A program made the translations under genes and the position numbers. A stretch of 64,000 nt of DNA, from assembly GCA_023374045.1 (NCBI GenBank), contig CM041778.1, positions 365,774,831-365,838,830 on the forward strand, read 5' to 3'. Under the pieces are notes generated by a model that saw nothing but the letters and a program-made list of their open reading frames with translations, ran no database searches and was not told where the DNA came from. This DNA comes from Limonium bicolor. Lineage: Eukaryota > Streptophyta > Magnoliopsida > Caryophyllales > Plumbaginaceae. Shown here piece after piece: positions 12,201 to 24,253 of the stretch (the stretch's first letter is position 1; each line of letters begins with the position of its first letter).

Positions 12201-15119
12201 GTTATGTGGTAAAAATATAATTTTTATAAAGTTTGGTGAAGGGAATGTAATTACCGAGAGCAAAAAATGGGTCCTTGGCATAATTATAATACTATAGTGT
12301 GAGAATTAATATTATGAATTTTGGTTGAATTAAATAAGTGTTTAGAAGTCAAAATAACAATTTATAAAGTTTTGGGGCTATTTGGTAATTTTTGGAAAGA
12401 TTGGTGTACAACCGAGAATATATAAGTTTATGGGTATATTAATGTATTAAGTATGAAATTAGACTATGGTCAAAGTGTTGACCGAAAAATTTGAGTTAAA
12501 ATGATTTATGACATGAAATATTAAGTTTATAAAAGTTTTGGGATGATATGTAATTTATAAGAGTTTAAATATAAAACCAAATTTTATATGGGGCGAAATC
12601 ATAATTTATGGAAATATAAATGCCCACTTGGTTATTAAGGAAATTAAATATTAAAACTATATTTATAAGTGAATATATAATTTATATAATGTTTTTGGGG
12701 TTAAAATGTAATTATAAAAAGTTGTTTGTCAAAACCGAAAGGTTGAGGGCTGATTCGGTAATTTATAAAAGTTATAGTGTTCAAATAATAAATACCGAAT
12801 TTATAAGGTGGTTTAGTGAATTAATTAATTAAGAAAATAAAACTATGCATTATAATGTATTTTGGAGTATAATGTAAAGTTTAAGAAATAAATGTGGTTA
12901 TAATATAATAACCAAAAAGTATGTTGTATTTATGGATTAAAAATATTGTAGGTCCTATATGGATATTTAGGAAATATAGAAAGGAAATTATGATTTAAGG
13001 ATTTATGAAATTAAAACTATATGATATACAAGTACAAGTAATTCACTTGTAAAAGAAATAACATTATTTGGAGTTAGTTTGTAATTAACAAAAGGTATAA
13101 GAGAATTATGCCCATGCGTAACGTGTAATTATAATTTGAGGATTTATTAAGTTGTTATGTCATTTAGACAATTATATATAAGTGTCATAAATAATACTGT
13201 GTATGAAAAATAATATATATATATATATATATAATATATATTATATATATTAGATTTTCAAGAAAATCAAAAAGGAAATGAATATAAGGAATTATGGGAT
13301 TAAGGACTATGGCCATATAGTTATAAGGAATTTAATTGTAACCAATAAATATTATTATGGTTAAGTGGAGAATAACAAAGAATTATAAGAATATTATGTC
13401 CTTGTGTGACATATAAAATATTGGGGAAATTATGAAGATGTCAATTAGACAATTGTAAAACATGTACATAAATGGTACATGAATATATAGTTATATACAT
13501 TAAAGGATTTAAAAATAAATCAAAAGAAATAACAAATGAGTTATATATTAAGTCATAAGGTGATTAAAAGGAATTACCACACAATATAAGTTTATAAATT
13601 AGGATTACATGTTTTGGAAATATATAAATGCCTTAATCAAATAATAAGGCTAAGTGTTTAAAGAACTACTTATATAAAGAAATAAACCTCACATGAAATA
13701 ACGAATACGAAATCGTTTCAAGAACCAATAAAATTATATACGAGAGTTACATAAATTAACACTCTCAGTTAATCCTATTCTAGGACTTTGTTTGACCAGA
13801 CGTTACTGGAACTAAACAATTATTACAGTCTACGGTGAACGGTACGAAATTCTTGCAGTCTGCTTTCTACCGGATACACCGGCTTGTGTGCTATCTGTTG
13901 TTTGAAATAATGACCAAGATAATTGTTGTAAAATGTTTTGTATTACCCGTGTGCACTGTTGTATTATTTTATGCGTGAATGATGCCTAACTACAAGTGTA
14001 TGTCCCGCGCATACAACACTACATTACCCGCAGTGGATTAAATACCTGCACTTTATTATACCGAGAACTTGTACTCAAGTCTCTCACTAACTTCACTTTA
14101 TAACAAACGTCATTGTCCTAAACATGACCACTGACAATACACATTGGTCTTGTTAACATCCTTGAGTGACATCTAATAAATTCTATACTACGAGAACGAG
14201 GAGCCCAGTTGGAGCTGGCCATGCATGCTACCGGAGCGTGTACCTGTCACAGGTCGTCTCCTATACAATTTACGTCGCGACGGGAGTTTTGGGTGCACTA
14301 TGTCACTCACCGGCTGCGTACCGGAACAGTTCAAGTTGGGAGGAAGACTTTATTCCTCTCGAGGGTTCGATTCCCACCTCCTTTAAGTGCAGGAGTTAGC
14401 TACGTTATCTCCTGAGGGACTAATTACCCACCTACTTGTACGAGAGTCCCATCTCGTCTAAGGGTTTATCATACCCGACCATCTTACTCCACGAAGGAGT
14501 TTAACGAGGTCACTATACCTCCACTGCTGTGAGGTACTCTTATATACATGTTAGTCCCATTGTGAGGATCTGACTACTGGTGAATAATTACAGGATCTAA
14601 CTTGAACTTCTGCAGTCTTGTTCTGTGTGACATTGTTATCCTTGTATGGATGCTTGTTATGATTATGTTATGATGCTTATTTGCAGCTTATAAAAATGAC
14701 TTGCATGTATTCGACAAAATAGTTGGTGTGGCCCAGTAGCTTATGGGCTGCACGTTTTTCATACCGGTAAATTATTTTCTGAGCCATTTCATGGCTAAAC
14801 AATTCCAGGTACCTGAAGAATGAAGAGATTACCCGACCGAGTGTAGGCGGGGTAGAATTAAGACAGGGGACTGTTATCACCGGAATCATTTTACAAGTAC
14901 TGTACCTTATTATTGTCTTTTGTTGTTTTTAGAGGTTTGTATTCAGCGCTCAGACCGTAGCATTTGTAAGTTATTTTGGAGTTAGCCTTGTTAGTCACAT
15001 GGGTGACTAGTGGCGCTGTAGCACCACCCGTTGTTATGTATATATTTTCCGCTGCATTTCCTGTTATCTTTGGGAGCTATCATTGTACAGGTTTTTGGAT
15101 GTCGGGTTGGGGTGTTACA
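9265..15119 (+). mobile_element. LTR A: 5.86 kb gypsy-type 3' LTR
   Basis: It starts TGAAATACCCCTAACATTC after the polypurine tract and ends GGGTTGGGGTGTTACA. Its first ~200 bp match LTR C closely (ACCCTTAAGGTC, GTTATACAAGATATAAAACTCAT-like blocks). Its last 200 bp share CCTTGTTAG.CAC.TGGGTG with LTR B and TCACATGGGYGA with LTR C. An ACCGGATACACCGGCTTGT block near 13874 recurs in LTR B near 38030. No coding capacity is seen; it is very AT-rich between 11700 and 13700, with an AT microsatellite at about 13209-13252. LTRs with these termini occur in Ty3/gypsy elements such as chromoviral Tekay/Del, but without pol the lineage is open. Confidence 0.85.
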
Positions 15120-18100
15120 ATCATATATACACACTAATATACAAAATATATTTAAGTATGCATGAGTAAATTAATAGAATGTTTTTTTTACCTTTTTCAT
15201 ATACTGTATATTCAAAGGAAAATTCATCTGATTGGCATTGACCATACCATCTCTAAAACCACTGAAATTAATTAAAACAAGCATTAATTTAAGTGACAAG
15301 TCATCAAAAAAGGTATAAAATTTTGTTTTTGAAATGAAAATATGCACAATTTACTTACTTTGTTAGCAGAACAGAAATGGAGATGTTTCTCCTAATTCCA
15401 CCAATAGGGTCAATCACTATACAGGATGATGAGTAAGTACACACCACTAACAACAACCAATGATTGCTACAAGTTTCAACAACAACAAATCAACTTCAGC
15501 TTCGAAATATATATGAGTTAACATAAAACAAGACAAAAGCATAAGGTGGTCAAGCACGCTTACATCTGATGATATGGTATGAGCACAAATTTGCTTTTCC
15601 TCTTTACCGCCGCAATTATGGCATTGCGCATATGGCTCTGACACGCAACACTGTCTCTCATAGCTTCATCAGAAGACATGATTTGTGGACATGGGAAGGT
15701 TATCATATTTTCCAGTTTCTTTCCCACCAGCCTCGATAGTAAGGGCCTTTGATGACAAAGGCATTAAATTAAAATTTATATGCATAAAACTTACTATTAA
15801 CTTTGAGAGAGAAAAAATGTGATACTTACAAGCAGTAAGATTGAATCACCGAGATGTTCAGCATATCACCAAGCAGCAGTCCTTGACATCGCTAATACTG
15901 ATCAGCAACTCCTGGGGTTCTCCGCTGTGGAACAAAGACGGCGGAACCCTAAGGATGAACTGAATGAAATCATCACCCTTCCCGAGTATTAAGTCATATA
16001 AGATCTGCTGACGCTTTCCCAGTGTTTTCACCAAATTTTGGATAAGAATGAAATCGCGTCGAAGTGGACTGATGTAGTGATCATCCTGCTGACCCGATGG
16101 TCCCTTTCCTTTCGACGCAATGACTCGCTCACCTTTGCCAGCAATAGGAACAGGTGTCTAAGAAATGACAAGTTAGCATACGTTAGAAAACTATTCTCCC
16201 AAAACTGCATTTATATGAAATGGTAATTAGTAAACAAATTATATAAGTTGTTTTGCTTACCGTACTATCAGATAAATCCACCAGATTGCAAGGCCATGGT
16301 ACTTGTGAGCCACGTGCTTCAATGACAGTGCTCCAATCATTCCACTCTATCGGTAGTGGAATGTGATCACAGCCTTGACAGACACTGTCGACCGTCACAC
16401 GAACGTACCACGCGGAACTCGCTTAAAATGACACAGTGACGCCGAATCAGTCTGTAGAATTATGCCTACTGCAACCATAAAGGTGCCATGTTCGTTGATC
16501 TGCAGAAGAAGACGACACTTTTTGGTTCCATAATAAACGAACACAAACAATTAGATTCATACATTACAACATGCATGCTTTTGATCAATTGAAAAAAATT
16601 AATAAATAACGACAAAGCACTAAAATTCACACATGCATACCTGAAGCTTGACATATGGGAATGGATCAGAAGGTGCAGGTACAATTTAAGAAACCGAAAC
16701 CTAAGATGGTACAGGGGTGGAAGTAGGTGTGGGGGTGGAAGCAGGTGCAGGGGTGGAAGCAGGTGCTGGGATGGAAGCAGGTGCAGGGGTGGAAACGGGT
16801 GCAGGGGCATACACTGATGAGCTAGAAGATTGATGCCCCTGACTCAGCTGTTGCATCAATCTTGCTTCAATTTGTTGCATCTGCTGCTGCAAATCAGATT
16901 GGAATTGCTGTGACAACTTCCTTTCGATCTCCCTCATTTCTTCCTCTCTCCCCATCCGCTGGGAGCGAGGAAAAACATCTCTCTGACGCACTACGGATCC
17001 AAATCCTCAAACTCTCCCAGGGTAATCCTTCTTGCCAAGCACTTTGTTCAACGGATCATCTTGACTATGAGGCTGGCCAGAAAAGAATCAGCACCCTCTG
17101 CAGTCTTGTACACGCAAAAAAACATTTAAATTATGAATTAGATCAAATAAATAAAACATACATAAATTGTAAGAAAAATTTATAAACTATTAAATATTAC
17201 TCAGGACACTCACAATTTTTGCAGCTAAGTCTGCAGTCTCCTTCCGAAGATAATACATTTCGCCGTCCTTCTCTAATTGGCGGCCAAGCATGTATGCTTG
17301 TGCCCGATTCACCTCATCCGGACTCTGAATCGGCTTAATTGTGCCGTCCTCACGCACACGCTTCAATAACCCCTTTTCAATCCAGCCTGGTATACGCCTC
17401 GTGTACCCAGCTTGGCCCATGTAGTGTGGGTTCTGATCTTTCAAGTGATTCTGTCGGGCTTTTCCTAAACTGTCTGTGGAAAGAATTAATACAATTCATT
17501 TTAACTTTATCCTGTTATATTAACAACATAAACTTAAAAGTTAATCTATGAAAACAATTACGTACCCTGAACTCAGGGGTGATATGTGCTTCATAGAATT
17601 CCTTCCACTCCTCCTCAGTGATCATGCCAGCACAACTCATAGGGAGGCACCTGCTTCGGGTTGTTCGTATTGATCCAACCGGCCACCAGCCTATTTTTGA
17701 ATGCTTGCATACGCAAAGCAAGCAGTGACAACACTTTATCATATGCTTCATCTAGGATCTGGTACTTCTTTTTCAAGCTCGTCCACATGATATTCTTTAT
17801 TTCCGGATCTTGGTTCTCTAGTTTTGTTGATATAGCAATGGGTCTTAACCAATCGACCCATGGCACTGGCAAACTTCTGCTTAGACGTGCCAGTGGGTCT
17901 AGGATACCTGTAATATTAACAGTATATATGTTAGTCATACGTAATATATATAGTACTACATATAAATGTACAAATATCAGTATATATGAAAAAATAAGAC
18001 AGAATAACATATAGGTGTAACATATACCTATCCCACACCAGATCAATCATGCCACTCTCCTTCTTCTCATTTAGACCACGTGACGGTCCTCATGTCTTTC

Positions 18101-18254
18101 GTGGAGGGCGGTGAGAGGTCGTAGGAGGGTCCTGAGAGGTCGTAGGAGCATCAGCGCCATCGAAAATCTGTGTACGCTCCGCTAACTGCATCTCTGAATC
18201 TATCTCCATCTCCTCATTACACTGTATGAGCATATCATGATCGTTGGCATCCAT
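15120..18254 (-). pseudogene. CACTA-2 second gene with Ulp1-like protease, truncated
   Basis: A multi-exon gene downstream of the transposase, read leftwards from an ATG at 18254 (MDANDHDMLIQCNEEMEI). It contains a conserved plant CACTA second-protein core (LPVPWVDWLRPIA; WTSLKKKYQILDEAYDKVL; KNPHYMGQAGYTRRIPGW), a glutamine- and serine-rich stretch and an APASTP-type repeat. It continues with LPIEWNDWSTVIEARGSQV and ends in a Ulp1/C48-like region. Splicing PYHQ (near 15560) to NHWLLLVV (near 15465) uses clean GT and AG sites and gives PYHQINHWLLLVV followed by CIVIDPIGG: the catalytic His and Asp of a SUMO-protease fold. The catalytic Cys part would lie left of 15120, where LTR A begins, so it is lost. 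Stops near 18090 show it is dead. Confidence 0.72.
16703..16808 (-). repeat. coding 18-bp repeats (APASTP hexapeptides)
   Basis: Tandem 18-bp units (GGTGCAGGGGTGGAAGCA on the plus strand) encode a run of Ala-Pro-Ala-Ser-Thr-Pro hexapeptides in the CACTA-2 second protein. About six imperfect copies follow a glutamine-rich segment, which suggests a flexible linker. Confidence 0.85.
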
Positions 18255-18365
18255 AATCTGCACAATATCATTACATAACATATATAGTCAGTGTCATAAA
18301 TAGAGTCATAAACAAACATAAATTGTACACGCATGTGTTGAGCATTCACTTTTATGGCAGACTTA

Positions 18366-18616
18366 CTTTTTGTTCATTTTCCACCCACAACCCTTCTCCA
18401 TGATCTGATCTTGTGCACTGAAAGTTGGTCACATTATTAACTTCCATTGGCATTGGAGGGGAACATTGTCCATTTCACAGTCATAATCTTCCTCATTCAT
18501 AACACCATCAACATCAACTATCCGTCGCTTACTTTGCAATACAACTGACCATCTGGGATTACATTGATCATGACAGTAGAACACTTGTCTAGCTTTAGAA
18601 GCAACTATAAACGGGT
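18366..18616 (-). pseudogene. CACTA-2 TNP2 transposase, C-terminal fragment
   Basis: This is the tail of the CACTA-2 transposase, separated from the rest (28205-31228) by CACTA-1. On the minus strand it reads PFIVASKARQVFYCHD, then PRWSVVLQSKRRIVDVDGV, the usual ending of plant TNP2 transposases where a F..A.QA.QVFYV.D motif is conserved. After a frameshift it ends TRSDHGEGLWVENEQK, matching the CACTA-1 transposase end TRSDHDEGLWVENDK. A GTAAGT donor follows at about 18365, so the transcript may have spliced into the second gene. Confidence 0.8.
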
Positions 18617-18647
18617 CGCTAGTAGAAAAAAGGCCTTTTTTGGCCCC

Positions 18648-18900
18648 TAATTTTCGGCGGTTTGAATATTTTGGCCAAAAAAGAGTGTCAGGTTAGGTCA
18701 TTTTCGGCGGTTCCTATATACAACCGCCGAAAAACGTGTTTTTTTTAAAAAACATCATTTTCGGCGGTTGTATATAGGAACCGCCGAAAAACAAGACTCA
18801 TTTTCGGCGGTTCCTATATACAACCGCCGAAAATGATGTTTTTTTAAAAAAAACACGTTTTTCAGCGGTTGTATATAGGAACCGCCGAAAATGAGTCTTA
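18648..18900. repeat. CACTA-1 left subterminal inverted repeats
   Basis: TTTTCGGCGGTT and its complement AACCGCCGAAAA occur about nine times, usually paired around CCTATATACA or TGTATATAGG. The stretch 18705-18893 is almost a set of nested palindromes. Subterminal repeats are the known binding sites of the CACTA accessory protein (TNPA in Spm). Confidence 0.9.
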
Positions 18901-20333
18901 TTTCTACCCCCAACTCGAGCTCGACATTATTGTAATCTGTATTCTCTCTCACCGTCGCCGCACCCTGCTAGCATCTCCGAATCGCCTCCAAATCGCCGCC
19001 TTTCAACGCCGCCGCGCCTCCAACCACCGTCGCCGCCGCCTGGAGCCGCCCCACCAGCCGCTGTCGCCGCCTGTGAAGCTGCACAAGTTAGGGTTAAACA
19101 GAGGCGATTTAGGTTAGTTTTTTGCAAATTGTAACTATCGAATTTTGGTTGAATTAGGCTTTAATTTGTTGTTTATATGTTATTGTTGATTGATATATGT
19201 CATCTGGAGTGTAAGTATTGATTGGTTTAATTGGAAATACTATATGTGGTGATTTTTGAAAATAATCTATATGCTCGATAGGTGTTCGATGAAATGACTT
19301 AACCAATTTTAGTGACTTTTTTGCTATTTTACCATTGTTTGTGTGAATTGTTGACAAGTAAATGACATTGGTGAATTATCGTATAATTTAACATTAAAAA
19401 TGTTGACTAATTGTACTAAGTATGTTGATAATTATTAATTTTTACATAACTATAACTATTATACTCACTTCTAATTTATATAATTCTTTACAGTTACACC
19501 CTTTGACATTCCCTTTGTCGTTGTCCTCCGCTCTATTACCTCCCTTTGAGCTCCGCCTGAGAATCTTGTCCTTTCGTTCAACATTTATACGTGGTGCACT
19601 TATACCAAGACAAGTTAGCTTTATTTTCAATTAACCTCAATCAATAGCCGTTTATCATAATTGTTTGTGTAATTAGTTTATTTTTATGTAATAGTTAGTT
19701 GAGATAAGTTTATATAACCAAATAGTATTTAATATATTATATGTAGATGTAGATGTATATGTATATATATATATATAAGACAACCTATTATATAAAATAT
19801 ATATACAATAGTCAGTGACGTTTTATGCTTTATCACCATTGTTTGTGTGAATTATTGATGAGTAAGTGTCCGTGATGAACTGTCGGTATGAATTAACATT
19901 AAAAATGTTGATTTATAGTTTACTTGTTTTTATGTTTTGATTCTCCAATAAGTCGTCGGTGTATCTACTCACGTATGAATTGACGTTTCCAAGATTTATG
20001 AACTGTCGGTATGAATTAACATTAAAAATGTTTTTATGTAATGTCAACGAATTAGATTACTATACAAGTCGTCGGTGTATCTACTCACGTCAGCTCTTCG
20101 CTGCCTTCCCTCACCGCCCACCTCTGCTACTCCCATCCGCCCTGTTATCTCCCTCTGAGTTCCACTTGCTCCTCGTCCTTCCATTCACCCTCATATACGG
20201 TATACATATACCAAAGGCAGGTTAGTTTGTCAATTAACATTAATCATTTGTCATTTATTATGATTGTTTGTGTAATTAGTTTGTTGATTAACTATACATA
20301 TATAGTACAACACAATAAGATAACAAATATATA
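18901..20333 (+). other. CACTA-1 leader with GC-rich, C/G-trinucleotide segment
   Basis: Inside the subterminal repeats lies a GC-rich stretch (about 18945-19080) of CGCCG and CCACCGTCGCC units, then an AG|GTTAG-like splice donor near 19111, then AT-rich intron-like sequence. Two related segments end CCAAGACAAGTTAG (near 19604) and CCAAAGGCAGGTTAG (near 20210). Each follows a pyrimidine-rich CCCTTTGAG or CCCTCTGAG block, so they look like repeated non-coding leader exons. A GGTATGAATTAACATTAAAAATGTT block recurs near 19890 and 20008. I see no protein-coding gene. Confidence 0.5.
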
Positions 20334-20562
20334 CTCCTCCGTTCAATAATATCTGTCATTCTAGAAACTTGCACACTTATTAAGGAAAGTAGAAAAATGA
20401 CGCATGTACCCCCATTTTTTACTTTTCCATCTAGATAATAATTACTTTTGTGTTGAATAGTAGGGTTAAAAGTGGAAAAAGATGTGTCTAAAAGCTAGAA
20501 TGACATATATTTTTGAACAAGAATCACTTCCTAAAAAGACAGTTATTAATTAACGGAGAGAG
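20334..20562. mobile_element. Stowaway-type MITE
   Basis: A 229-bp element with terminal inverted repeats CTCCTCCGTTCAATAATATC (left) and CTCTCTCCGTTAATTAATAA (right, read inwards), flanked by TA on both sides. The CTCC-TCCGT ends and TA duplication are those of Tc1/mariner-related Stowaway MITEs. It is inserted in the CACTA-1 leader. Confidence 0.85.
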
Positions 20563-20648
20563 TATATTATAGATATATGTATATACATATCACCAAGTAG
20601 TACATATATATTATATATAGACGTTTATATACATATAAGTCAACCTAC

Positions 20649-20652
<4 letters not shown>

Positions 20653-20691
<39 letters not shown>
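20653..20691. repeat. (TA)n microsatellite
   Basis: About 19 uninterrupted TA units, about 130 bp upstream of the CACTA-1 transposase start. Confidence 0.95.
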
Positions 20692-20694
<3 letters not shown>

Positions 20695-20818
20695 CTCGCC
20701 ATGCAAGAACCATATCATTATATATCATTTCCAAAGATAGTTTAGTTTGTTGTTTTTTATTTATCAATATATTTTTGTATTTATTTTTTAGCTTTAACTT
20801 TCATTTGGAGTTTGTAGA

Positions 20819-23800
20819 ATGGACCTTGAATGGATGTACGGTCAGCGAGGGAATTATTTTGAATCAAAAGTGGATAATGAATTTTGCAAAGAAGCTCTCG
20901 ATCATCAGAAAAGGATGAACGAGACACACATTCCCTGTTCATGTGCACAATGTGAACTTCGCAATAAGTTTCTAAACTACATACAATCATATTTCATCTA
21001 TCAAGGCGTGGATTTATGCCGAACTATAAGATATGTTTTTACATGGCGAGTCATTAGAAGCCAGTAGCAGGGTGCAAACTTCCACTCAACCGAACAGTGA
21101 ACCAGAAATGGTTACAGACGATACTACATTTCCTGATAATACGTGTGATCTGAGTGACACTGATATCAACGACGACAGTGATAAGCTTGAACAACTAGAC
21201 TCTATGTTGCAAGATGTTGAAGATAATTTCACAGACAAACCGGCTGAATATCAAAGATTACTTGATGCATCACGTTCCTCTTTGTTTCCCGGATGCACCA
21301 AATATACAAAGTTGACATCCGTGCTGCATTTGTTCAATCTTAAAGCAAGATTTGGCTTGAGTGATAAGAGTTTTACGACAATACTAGAACTATCCATGAC
21401 ATGCTACCAGATGATAACAATCTTCCTACTTCCACTTATGATGCAAAAAAGTTGATGTGTCCTATGGGTCTGGAGTACAAAAAGATAAACGCATGTCCAA
21501 ACAGTTGTGTATTATACAGAGAAGAGAATAAACATTTGAATGAGTGTCCAAATGTCATTTGTCACGCTATAAACAGAAGGACGGTCAAACATCCAATTCT
21601 AAGAAAATAAGTCCTCCAGCAAAAGTCATTTGGTATTTACCCATAATACCAAGATTCAAACGACTTTTTGCAAATGTCAGAGATGTCCAAAATTTAAGAT
21701 GGCACGCAGAAGGAAGAAAAAATGATGATAAGCTGAGACATCCAGCTGATTCACCACAATGGAGGACAATCGCAGAAGATTTCAAGATTTTGACAATGAC
21801 AGTCGAAATTTGAGACTCGGGTTATGTACGGATGGGATGAATCCTTATGGCAGTCTAAGTAGTCAGCCAGCACAGCTCGGCCTGTTCTATTGGTGATCTA
21901 CAATCTTCCCTCGTGGGCTGTGTACGAAGCGGAAATACATAATGTTATCATTGTTGATTTCTGGACCTAAACAAACCAGGACATAACATCGATGTATACC
22001 TTGCACCACTGATTGACGATTTGAAATTGCTATGGAATCAGGGGACAGTGGTTTATGACAGTTACACCAGACAAAACTTTACACTTCGTGCCATGCTTTT
22101 TTGCACAATGAATGACTTTCCAGCGTACAGGAACTTATCTGGATACACAGTAAAAGGCACATTGCTTGCCCAATATGTGAGGACGACACTTATTCTGATC
22201 GTCTACATTTTTGTGGAAAAAACGTCTACATGTGTCATCGTAGATTATTGCCATCAGCTCACCTGTACCGTAAAAAGAGGAAGTTATTCAACGGAAAGAC
22301 TGAGTCACGTGTTGCTCGTATACCTCTGAGTTCTGAAGAGATTTATCAAAAGGTGAAAGACATTGACAATGTTTTCGGTGTTCCGTCCAAGTCTACCCAA
22401 AAAAACATCTGGAAAAAATGTTCAATATTTTGGGAACTTCAGTATTGGAAACATTTATCTGTTAGACATTGTTTTGATTTCATGCATATTGTCAAAAATG
22501 TTGGTGAGGCTGTTGTTGGGACTTGCCTAACATACCTGGGAAAACAAAAGACGGAATAAAGGTTCGAAAAGACATGCAAGCTATGGGCATACGTGAGGAG
22601 TTGCATCCCCAAGAAAGAGGCAAATGAACATTTTTACCTCTAGCATGTTACACTTTGTCTAAGAATGAGAAGAGCAACGTTTGTAAATGTCTTCATTCCC
22701 TTAAGGTTCCTACGGGTTACTCATCTAACTGGAAAAGTCTTGTGTCAATGAAGGACTTGAAGTTGATCGGGTTGAAGTCTCATGATTATCACATTCTGAT
22801 GTTGCATCTACTTCCTGTTGCCATTCGGGGTATATTGCCGAAAGATGTGCGGAATGCAATTACAAGACTATGTTTCTTTTTAAATGCAGTGTGAATAAAG
22901 TCGTGGATGTTGATACACTAGACAGTCTGCAACGTGATGTTGTTGTTACGATGTGTCAACTTGAAATGTATTTTCCACCCTCGTTTTTTGACATCATGGT
23001 CCACTTGGTTGTTCACATTGTAAGAGAAATCAAATTACGTGGTCCTATATATTTAAGATACATGTATCCATTTGAGAGATACATGGGAATCTTGAAGGGA
23101 AGGATGAAGAATAGATATGGACCTGAAGGGAGTATCATAGAAAGGACAATAACCGAAGAAGTGACAGAATTTTGTACTGAATACTTGAAGGGAGCTGTAG
23201 CTATTGGAGTGCCACAACTGAGACACATAGGATAGAAGGTCAAGGTGTTATTGGGAAAAAATTGTGGCAATTGATTCATCCTCAATGGAGTCTGCACATC
23301 TATTCGTTTTACATCACCTTGAGATTATTGAGCCATTTTTTGAGAAACACATGACTGCACTAAGAGCTCAATATCCTGGGAGGAAATTATTTGGTTGATA
23401 AAGGAGCAAAACAAGACCTTCTGTTCATGGTTTAGAGATCATGTCATGAAGATTGCATCACTAGAGCCTGATAATGCAAGTGTAGAGCTCCGTTGTTGGT
23501 TGCCTTGGGACCTGGTTTCACTTGTATATCTTATGAAGGGTATGACATCAATGGTTTCACCTACTGGACAAAACGGCAAGATGATAGATGTTTAAACCAG
23601 AATAGCGGGGTTAAAGTAGAAGCAAACAACAATTGAGTATACCAGAGGTGATCCAGCTTCAACGATTTCTACTCGAGGTTCTATTATGGATTCATTGCAG
23701 ATATTTGGGAGCTTGATTATCAGTTTCAAAATTTTGTTATTTTTAAATGCAAATGGGTGGATAATAGAAACGATTATCGGGTTCATGATGGGTTCAACTT

Positions 23801-24094
23801 GGTTGATTTATCACGCCTTGGTCATACACAAGATCCGTTCATATTTTCCAAGGATGTGAACAAGCATTTTACATAGAAGATCTCATCGATTCCAGGTGGT
23901 CAGTTGTATTACCAGGGAAAATATTTGTCAACATTAATGCTGATCAAGATGTTGATGATGATGAATTAATGTTCGATGAGACACCACCTTTTTCTACCAG
24001 TATTCCTGTCACAGACATTGTTGATGTTCCAGACGATGTAGTGTACACTAGGTCTGATCACGATGAGGGTTTATGGGTTGAAAATGATAAATGA
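20819..24094 (+). pseudogene. CACTA-1 TNP2-type transposase
   Basis: TNP2/TNPD transposases cut and join CACTA element ends. The start ATG at 20819 opens MDLEWMYGQR and CPCSCAQC-like cysteines of the N-terminal transposase-associated domain. Downstream, in shifting frames, come the landmarks of the family: LMCPMGLEYKKINACPNSC (near 21450), WYLPIIPRFKRLFA (21630), KLRHPADSPQWRTI (21730), YDSYTRQNFTLRAMLFCTMN with FPAYRNLSGYTVKG (22050-22155), FDFMHIVKNV (22475), LKSHDYHILMLHLLPVAIRG (22775), MCQLEMYFPPSFFDIMVHL (22950) and YPFERYMGILKGRMKNR (23065). It ends TRSDHDEGLWVENDK with a stop at 24092-24094. At least six frameshifts are needed to join these pieces, so it is a pseudogene of about normal length (roughly 1,090 codons). 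Confidence 0.92.
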
Positions 24095-24253
24095 TGTGTT
24101 TAATTGTTAGGTAAATAAAAAATATATTTTATTGTTTGTTTGTTCATTAAATAATTTGTTTGAATATTAACGATGCCTTATTATGTATTCATTACATTAT
24201 TTGTTGTGGTGTTATTGATATACGGTTGTTATCTTTGCAGATAGCTAGTTAAA

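Noticed and set aside
14166..14415. Two overlapping plus-strand frames of 77 and 68 codons
   Set aside because: Inside LTR A, and the corresponding part of LTR C shows no conserved reading frame.
18648..18900. Regularly spaced repeats as a CRISPR-like array
   Set aside because: Repeats alternate in orientation, spacing is irregular and the context is a plant CACTA transposon end.
18869..19127. Frames on both strands in the GC-rich CACTA-1 leader
   Set aside because: Arg/Pro-rich and Gly-rich translations of CGCCG repeats; position and composition fit a leader, not a protein.
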